Shown here one piece after another: positions 29,310-30,274 of a DNA stretch of 30,274 bases. The notes beneath the pieces are model-generated. The model was not told where the DNA came from. It did not search any database and was given only the letters and a program-made list of their open reading frames with translations. The position numbers and the translations under genes are program-made. The DNA is taken from positions 1 through 30,274 of the IMG/VR virus record IMGVR_UViG_3300028809_000051; one strand, given 5' to 3'. The stretch comes from a virus. The stretch's first letter is position 1. Every line of letters starts with the position of its first letter.

Positions 29310-29433
29310 CCGTTCCCGTGGCCGTTCCAACGCCCGTTCCCGATCATGTTCGGGCCCGTTCCTACGTGCGAGAACGACCGATTTATGATCTTTTGCCGGG
29401 GGTGGATAGGGGGTCTGCCGTTCCAGCCGTTCC
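29310..29433. repeat. Six short direct repeats CCGTTCC (GGAACGG) upstream of the FtsK-like gene
   Basis: CCGTTCC occurs at 29310, 29322, 29334, 29356, 29418 and 29427, all in one orientation. The first three are spaced exactly 12 bp. Between 29366 and 29400 lies an AT-richer patch (ATTTATGATCTTTTG). This fills most of the 321-bp gene-free stretch 29220-29541. Such iterons could be operator sites, a replication start, or loading sites for the adjacent translocase. The last is attractive because FtsK-type and TraB-type motors read short repeated octamers, but it is only an inference. Confidence 0.7.
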
Positions 29434-29490
29434 AACCGTCGTACCCGCGTGCACCCGTACGCCTTCCGGGTGCTGCAACTTTCGAACAAA

Positions 29491-29524
29491 GCAGCAGCCC
29501 CCGCCATGTGACGGGGGCTGCTGC
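29491..29524 (-). terminator. Terminator after the 57-residue gene
   Basis: GCAGCAGCCCCCG (29491-29503) and CGGGGGCTGCTGC (29512-29524) form a 13-bp perfect stem with an 8-nt loop. On the minus strand a TTTGTT tract follows, as in intrinsic terminators. Confidence 0.9.
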
Positions 29525-29541
29525 TGGGATTCCGCTTAGGT

Positions 29542-29715
29542 TCAGTCCTCGGGGGTGAGGTGCACGCCGATCAGCGAGAGTCCCCGGTCGTCAGCCATGT
29601 CCGCGACGACCCGGTGGGCGTCCTTCTCGGTCTTCGCTTCCACCCTGCCCGTGGCCTTCACGGTCACGTCGGTGTAGGGGACGTTCCCGTGAGCCTTATA
29701 CGTGAAGCGCGCCAT
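29542..29715 (-). CDS. Small protein of 57 residues
   Basis: Starts at ATG 29715 and ends at TGA 29544-29542: MARFTYKAHGNVPYTDVTVKATG, then RVEAKTEKDAHRVVADMADDRGLSLIGVHLTPED. The layout is two strands, one helix and one strand, a compact alpha/beta fold. AAGGAAGCAGG precedes the ATG. It has its own promoter (29755-29783) and terminator, so it is expressed as a single gene. Family not recognised. Confidence 0.75.
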   Translation of the reverse strand: MARFTYKAHGNVPYTDVTVKATGRVEAKTEKDAHRVVADMADDRGLSLIGVHLTPED

Positions 29716-29754
29716 GATGTCCTGCTTCCTTCGTCGCGGTTGCCTACGAGACCG

Positions 29755-29783
29755 ACTCTACACACTCTGGGCCTACAGCACAA
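29755..29783 (-). promoter_or_regulatory. Promoter of the 57-residue gene
   Basis: On the minus strand TTGTGC (29783-29778), a 17-bp spacer, then TAGAGT (29760-29755). This is a good sigma-70-type pair, placed directly after the preceding terminator. It matches the layout of the promoter at 30183-30211. Confidence 0.65.
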
Positions 29784-29813
29784 CACCCCGGCAGGAAGTT
29801 CCCGCCGGGGTGT
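29783..29813 (-). terminator. Terminator after the 105-residue gene
   Basis: ACACCCCGGC (29783-29792) and GCCGGGGTGT (29804-29813) pair perfectly over 10 bp, with a loop that also has partial AGGAA/TTCCC pairing. It lies 12 bp after the stop at 29826. Confidence 0.85.
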
Positions 29814-29825
29814 CATCGTGGCTGG

Positions 29826-30143
29826 TCAGCCCTGGTGCATCGCGTGCGAGCAGCGGCCCCAAGCCGGGTCACAGTCCGGAACGTTGCGCGTCCTGCCGTC
29901 CAGGCAGATGTCACACAGCACGTAGTTCGGATTGTCCAGCGCGGCCTGCGTCGGAAAGCCGAAGTCCGGGATCATGCTGCTCGGTGCGGCGGCGCCGCAG
30001 TGGCGGTAGGTCTCGCCCCGGCCAAACCAGGTCCAGACGCGACCGTGGTCGTCGGTGATGTCCGGGTGACCGGCTGCCTCGGCCGCGTGCATCTCGGCCT
30101 CGGCACGGGTCCAGTTGGTGATGAGTCGCGTAACGGCGTCCAT
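29826..30143 (-). CDS. Small Cys/His-containing protein of 105 residues
   Basis: Starts at ATG 30143 with AAGGAAGCAGGGCAGC before it. An N-terminal helix (VTRLITNWTRAEAEMHAAEAAG) leads to VWTWFGRGETYRHCGAA and a C-terminal NYVLCDICLDGRTRNVPDCDPAWGRCSHAMH. The Cys and His spacing (H-C, C-x2-C, C, C-S-H) could bind zinc. It may be a DNA-, RNA- or protein-binding early regulator, but no family is recognised. It is a single-gene unit with its own promoter and terminator. Confidence 0.75.
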   Translation of the reverse strand: MDAVTRLITNWTRAEAEMHAAEAAGHPDITDDHGRVWTWFGRGETYRHCGAAAPSSMIPDFGFPTQAALDNPNYVLCDICLDGRTRNVPDCDPAWGRCSHAMHQG

Positions 30144-30182
30144 GCTGCCCTGCTTCCTTCGCTGCGGTTGCTTACAAGGAAG

Positions 30183-30211
30183 ACGATACAGGCCGCACCC
30201 TGACAGCGCAA
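30183..30211 (-). promoter_or_regulatory. Promoter of the 105-residue gene
   Basis: On the minus strand TTGCGC (30211-30206), a 17-bp spacer, then TATCGT (30188-30183). The leader GCAACCGC...CGAAGGAAGCAGG that follows is nearly identical to that of the 57-residue gene. Confidence 0.65.
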
Positions 30212-30213
30212 CA

Positions 30214-30239
30214 CCCCGGCAGAAAGTTCTCTGCCGGGG
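30214..30239 (-). terminator. Terminator of a gene entering from the right edge
   Basis: CCCCGGCAGA (30214-30223) and TCTGCCGGGG (30230-30239) pair perfectly over 10 bp with a 6-nt loop. It has the same sequence style as the hairpin at 29783-29813 and the same place before a TTG-type promoter. Confidence 0.8.
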
Positions 30240-30264
30240 CGTGCAACGCGGATGAAACGGCTGG

Positions 30265-30274
30265 TCAGTCCAGG
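30265..30274 (-). CDS. Possible last codons of a gene entering from the right edge
   Basis: The minus strand ends ..CTG GAC TGA (Leu-Asp-stop) at 30273-30265, 25 bp before a terminator. The context GGCTGGTCAG equals that at the stop of the 105-residue gene (29821-29830). Only three codons are visible, so this is a guess from architecture. Confidence 0.35.

Noticed and set aside
1-30274. Integrase, attachment site, repressor, tRNA genes, insertion sequences
   Set aside because: Looked for on both strands by motif and not found; absence here does not exclude them outside the window.

Overview
The window is a stretch of a double-stranded DNA tailed phage (siphovirus type) or prophage of a GC-rich actinobacterium, most likely Streptomyces. 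The basis is very high GC with strong G/C in third codon positions, an actinophage-style set of virion proteins, an amidase endolysin and a Streptomyces-style lipoprotein. No integrase, repressor, holin, polymerase, tRNA or CRISPR array was recognised, so lifestyle and taxonomy stay open. All assignments come from reading the sequence; no database was searched.

Nearly all genes lie on the minus strand and are read from right to left. 30.27-29.22 kb: small genes, each with its own promoter and terminator, then a repeat-rich leader. 29.22-26.56 kb: an FtsK/SpoIIIE-like DNA translocase and a DUF6197-type protein. 26.41-24.57 kb: small and large terminase. 24.53-23.81 kb: tail assembly chaperones joined by a textbook -1 frameshift site. 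23.04-23.76 kb, plus strand: a lipoprotein and a companion gene behind a TTGACA promoter (probable morons). 22.90-19.83 kb: tape measure. 19.77-19.53 kb: repeat element R2. 19.44-12.02 kb: a DUF1360 protein, portal, a 1077-residue MuF/2H-phosphoesterase/protease polyprotein, a 61-residue protein and the major capsid protein. 11.9-7.1 kb: structural proteins, an inserted plus-strand HNH endonuclease gene, a probable major tail protein and three neck proteins. 7.1-6.86 kb: repeat element R1. 6.77-1.88 kb: minor tail proteins ending in two paralogous glycine-rich tip proteins. 1.83-1.27 kb: a plus-strand tail-like gene. 1.18 kb to the left edge: endolysin, cut by the window end.

The gene set covers packaging, head, neck, tail and lysis, but the order is unusual. 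Chaperones and tape measure sit between terminase and portal, and the probable major tail gene precedes the neck genes. The portal-to-neck block is bracketed by two copies (R1, R2) of a roughly 245-bp element. Each copy is built of two outward-facing, near-identical units of about 75 bp, giving four copies in the window. R1/R2 is the best candidate here for an undescribed system. Other items worth attention are the polyprotein with possible internal starts, a 38-bp motif with a covarying dyad before the capsid and major tail genes, GGAACGG repeats before the FtsK-like gene, and the lipoprotein moron.
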